A stretch of 6,409 bases of DNA from Actinomycetes bacterium. GTDB lineage: Bacteria; Actinomycetota; Acidimicrobiia; Acidimicrobiales; Bog-793. This document shows, in pieces, positions 5,075-6,409 of this stretch. Both the position numbers and the translations under genes were made by a program. The stretch is taken from assembly GCA_021823365.1 (NCBI GenBank), contig JAKAOD010000185.1, forward strand, positions 1 through 6,409, given 5' to 3'. Under the pieces are notes generated by a model. The model was not told the DNA's origin. It worked only from the letters and a program-made list of their open reading frames with translations, and did not search any database. Position 1 is the first letter of the stretch; every line of letters starts with the position of its first letter.

Positions 5075-5911
5075 TCACTCGTCGTGGTACTCCACGAGGA
5101 ACTGCCTGAATCTACTGCCCAATAGCTCCTTAGTATAGGCGTGCTTCGGAGAACGAATCACGTCATCGGTCTTCCCCTCCTCGACGACGCGGCCCTCCGA
5201 CATCACATAGACCCTTTCGCAGGTGTACGAGACCACACCGATATCGTGCGTGATAAGCAGCAATGCCATGCCGCGCGACGCCGACAGCTCGCAGAACGTC
5301 GACAGCACAGCCCGCTGAATCGTGGCATCAAGTGCCGAGGTCGGCTCGTCCGCGACAAGGATCTCAGGATTGCAGGACATTGCCATAGCAATCAGCGCAC
5401 GCTGGCGCAGGCCTCCTGAGAGCTCGTGTGGAAACCGCTCGAAGATGGCGTCAGCGTCCGAGATTCCCGCAGCGCGCAGCGCCTCGAGCGCTGCGACACG
5501 CACCTCGCGTCGTGCCCCAGTTTTCTGACCCGCGTGGCGCCGATGCGCACGAATCACGGATTCGATCTGCTTGCCGACTCGGTAGACGGGACTGAGCGAG
5601 GATAGGGGATTCTGGAACACCATGGCGATGCCGGCACCCCGGACCGTGCGAAGCATGCCCTGGCTGAGCGAGAGAAGGTTCTGATCCCGGTATCTGACAA
5701 CCGAATCCGAACCGTAGGAAGTCCTCGCCTCGTCGTGCAAACGAAGGAGCGACAGCGCGGTCGTCGACTTGCCCGATCCGGACTCACCGACGATGCCCAC
5801 TCGCTCGCCTCGGGCGACCTGGAGCCCAACGCCCCGCACGGCGTGCACTGCTGGGCTACCCGTGAACGTCACCTGAAGGTCGGTCACCTCGAGAATGGGT
5901 TGATTCCTCAT
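5075..5911 (-). CDS. Peptide/nickel-type ABC importer ATPase (DppD/OppD-like)
   Basis: A 278-residue nucleotide-binding subunit that would power uptake of oligopeptides or related solutes through a membrane complex with two permeases and a binding protein, none of which lie in this window. Motifs in order: Walker A GESGSGKST (42-50), Q-loop Gln100 in MVFQNPLSSLSPVYRVG (the Opp/Dpp hallmark), signature ELSGGLRQR (163-171), Walker B ILVADEP (184-190), D-loop SALD and H-loop His222 in LLITHDIGVV. The start at 5911 is chosen because its ATG overlaps the preceding gene's stop (ATGA), a coupling arrangement, and ILEVTDLQVTF then begins the fold. A longer frame to 6052 only adds out-of-frame translation of the preceding gene. 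The chain ends soon after HAYTKELLGS and lacks the C-terminal cysteine-containing oligo_HPY extension that the preceding gene has. The substrate cannot be told. Confidence 0.92.
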   Translation of the reverse strand: MRNQPILEVTDLQVTFTGSPAVHAVRGVGLQVARGERVGIVGESGSGKSTTALSLLRLHDEARTSYGSDSVVRYRDQNLLSLSQGMLRTVRGAGIAMVFQNPLSSLSPVYRVGKQIESVIRAHRRHAGQKTGARREVRVAALEALRAAGISDADAIFERFPHELSGGLRQRALIAMAMSCNPEILVADEPTSALDATIQRAVLSTFCELSASRGMALLLITHDIGVVSYTCERVYVMSEGRVVEEGKTDDVIRSPKHAYTKELLGSRFRQFLVEYHDE

Positions 5912-6409
5912 GGGACTGACTGCTTGTCCGCGACGGCGAGCTCCCGCCACCGGAAGCACGCGACGGCGTGACCATCCGCAGTCTCCTGAAGCGCGGGCAC
6001 CTCGGCCCGACACTGCGCGAGGGCGTGCGGGCATCGGTGTGCGAACGGGCAAGCAGACGAGAGGGAGTCCGCGATGGATTCGACGGCGATCGGCTCTTCG
6101 GCCGTTCCCTCAAGCTCTGCCTCCTCGGCGAATCGCTCTCCTGCGTCCGACAGCGAAGCCGCGAGCAGGAGCCGAGTATAGGGGTGATGTGGCTCCTCAA
6201 ACACGATGGAAGCAGTCCCACACTCGACGAGGTGCCCGCGATAGAGAACCGCGATTCGGTGGGCGATGCGTCTCACCAGACCGAGATCGTGCGAGATGAA
6301 CAAGTAGGAGACACCCCGCTCTCGTTGCAGACCGACGAGGAGATCGATAATTCGGGCCCCTACCGATACATCCAGTGCAGAGGTCACCTCGTCGCAGATG
6401 ACCAATTCC
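5908..6409 (-). CDS. Peptide/nickel-type ABC importer ATPase with oligo_HPY C terminus (5' end outside window)
   Basis: Only the C-terminal 166 residues are visible; the start is beyond the right edge. They begin in Walker B (ELVICDEVTSALDVSV) and continue with the H-loop (LFISHDLGLVRRIAHRI), VLYRGHLVECG and HHPYTRLLLAA. The oligo_HPY extension typical of Opp/Dpp ATPases follows. It contains four cysteines in the order C-x5-C-x6-C-x17-C (CPFAHRCPHALAQC, later AVACFRW), a pattern suited to binding metal or an iron-sulfur cluster, although this cannot be shown here. SALDVSV resembles OppF/DppF-type ATPases. Its stop overlaps the next ATPase start by four bases, so the two form a heterodimeric ATPase pair from one operon. 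Sampled GC across this operon is about 57-63%. Confidence 0.9.
   Translation of the reverse strand, partial: ELVICDEVTSALDVSVGARIIDLLVGLQRERGVSYLFISHDLGLVRRIAHRIAVLYRGHLVECGTASIVFEEPHHPYTRLLLAASLSDAGERFAEEAELEGTAEEPIAVESIADSLSSACPFAHRCPHALAQCRAEVPALQETADGHAVACFRWRELAVADKQSVP

Noticed and set aside
4710..5125. Open frames on both strands in the oxidoreductase-ABC gap
   Set aside because: The translations match no family, are biased in composition, and no convincing ribosome-binding site was seen.
1..6409. CRISPR array or transposon inverted repeats
   Set aside because: No regularly spaced repeats of 20 or more bases and no transposase-like frame were found.

Overview
The window is high-GC DNA that looks actinobacterial. 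The signs are an InhA-like enoyl-ACP reductase, a winged-helix/BTAD regulator, an F420-type luciferase-like oxidoreductase and a tRNA-Cys(GCA) with U73 and an encoded CCA. A lineage near Acidimicrobiia is possible but cannot be settled by eye.

Left block (1-1883, + strand): the 3' part of a SARP-like regulator (winged helix plus BTAD), then two small hairpins, a complete fabI/inhA-type gene starting at 869, a perfect 19-bp hairpin after it, and a tRNA-Cys gene. This looks like resident chromosome.

Middle block (about 1884-4040, mostly - strand): a tyrosine-recombinase integrase reads toward the tRNA-Cys 3' end, the classic layout of an element integrated at a tRNA. Upstream of it, on the same strand and very tightly packed, are a HEPN-like protein, a 78-aa beta-rich protein and a 57-aa strongly basic protein. 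The integrase lacks a visible Shine-Dalgarno and seems to have its own leaderless promoter covered by two tandem 14-bp repeats. The far end of this block is an abrupt junction at about 4033-4042: the HEPN reading frame loses its natural start there, and the facing + strand oxidoreductase gene lacks its N-terminal part. I found no copy of the tRNA 3' end there, so this is either a decayed element end, a deletion or an assembly join.

Right block (4039-6409): the truncated luciferase-like oxidoreductase, about 300 bases with no recognisable gene, then on the - strand two translationally coupled ATPase genes of a peptide/nickel-type (Dpp/Opp) ABC importer. The first of these runs off the right edge. 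The sampled base composition of the ABC genes is lower in GC than fabI or the oxidoreductase.

The most interesting unit is the compact HEPN / 78-aa / 57-aa / integrase cassette beside tRNA-Cys, together with the unexplained junction at its outer end.
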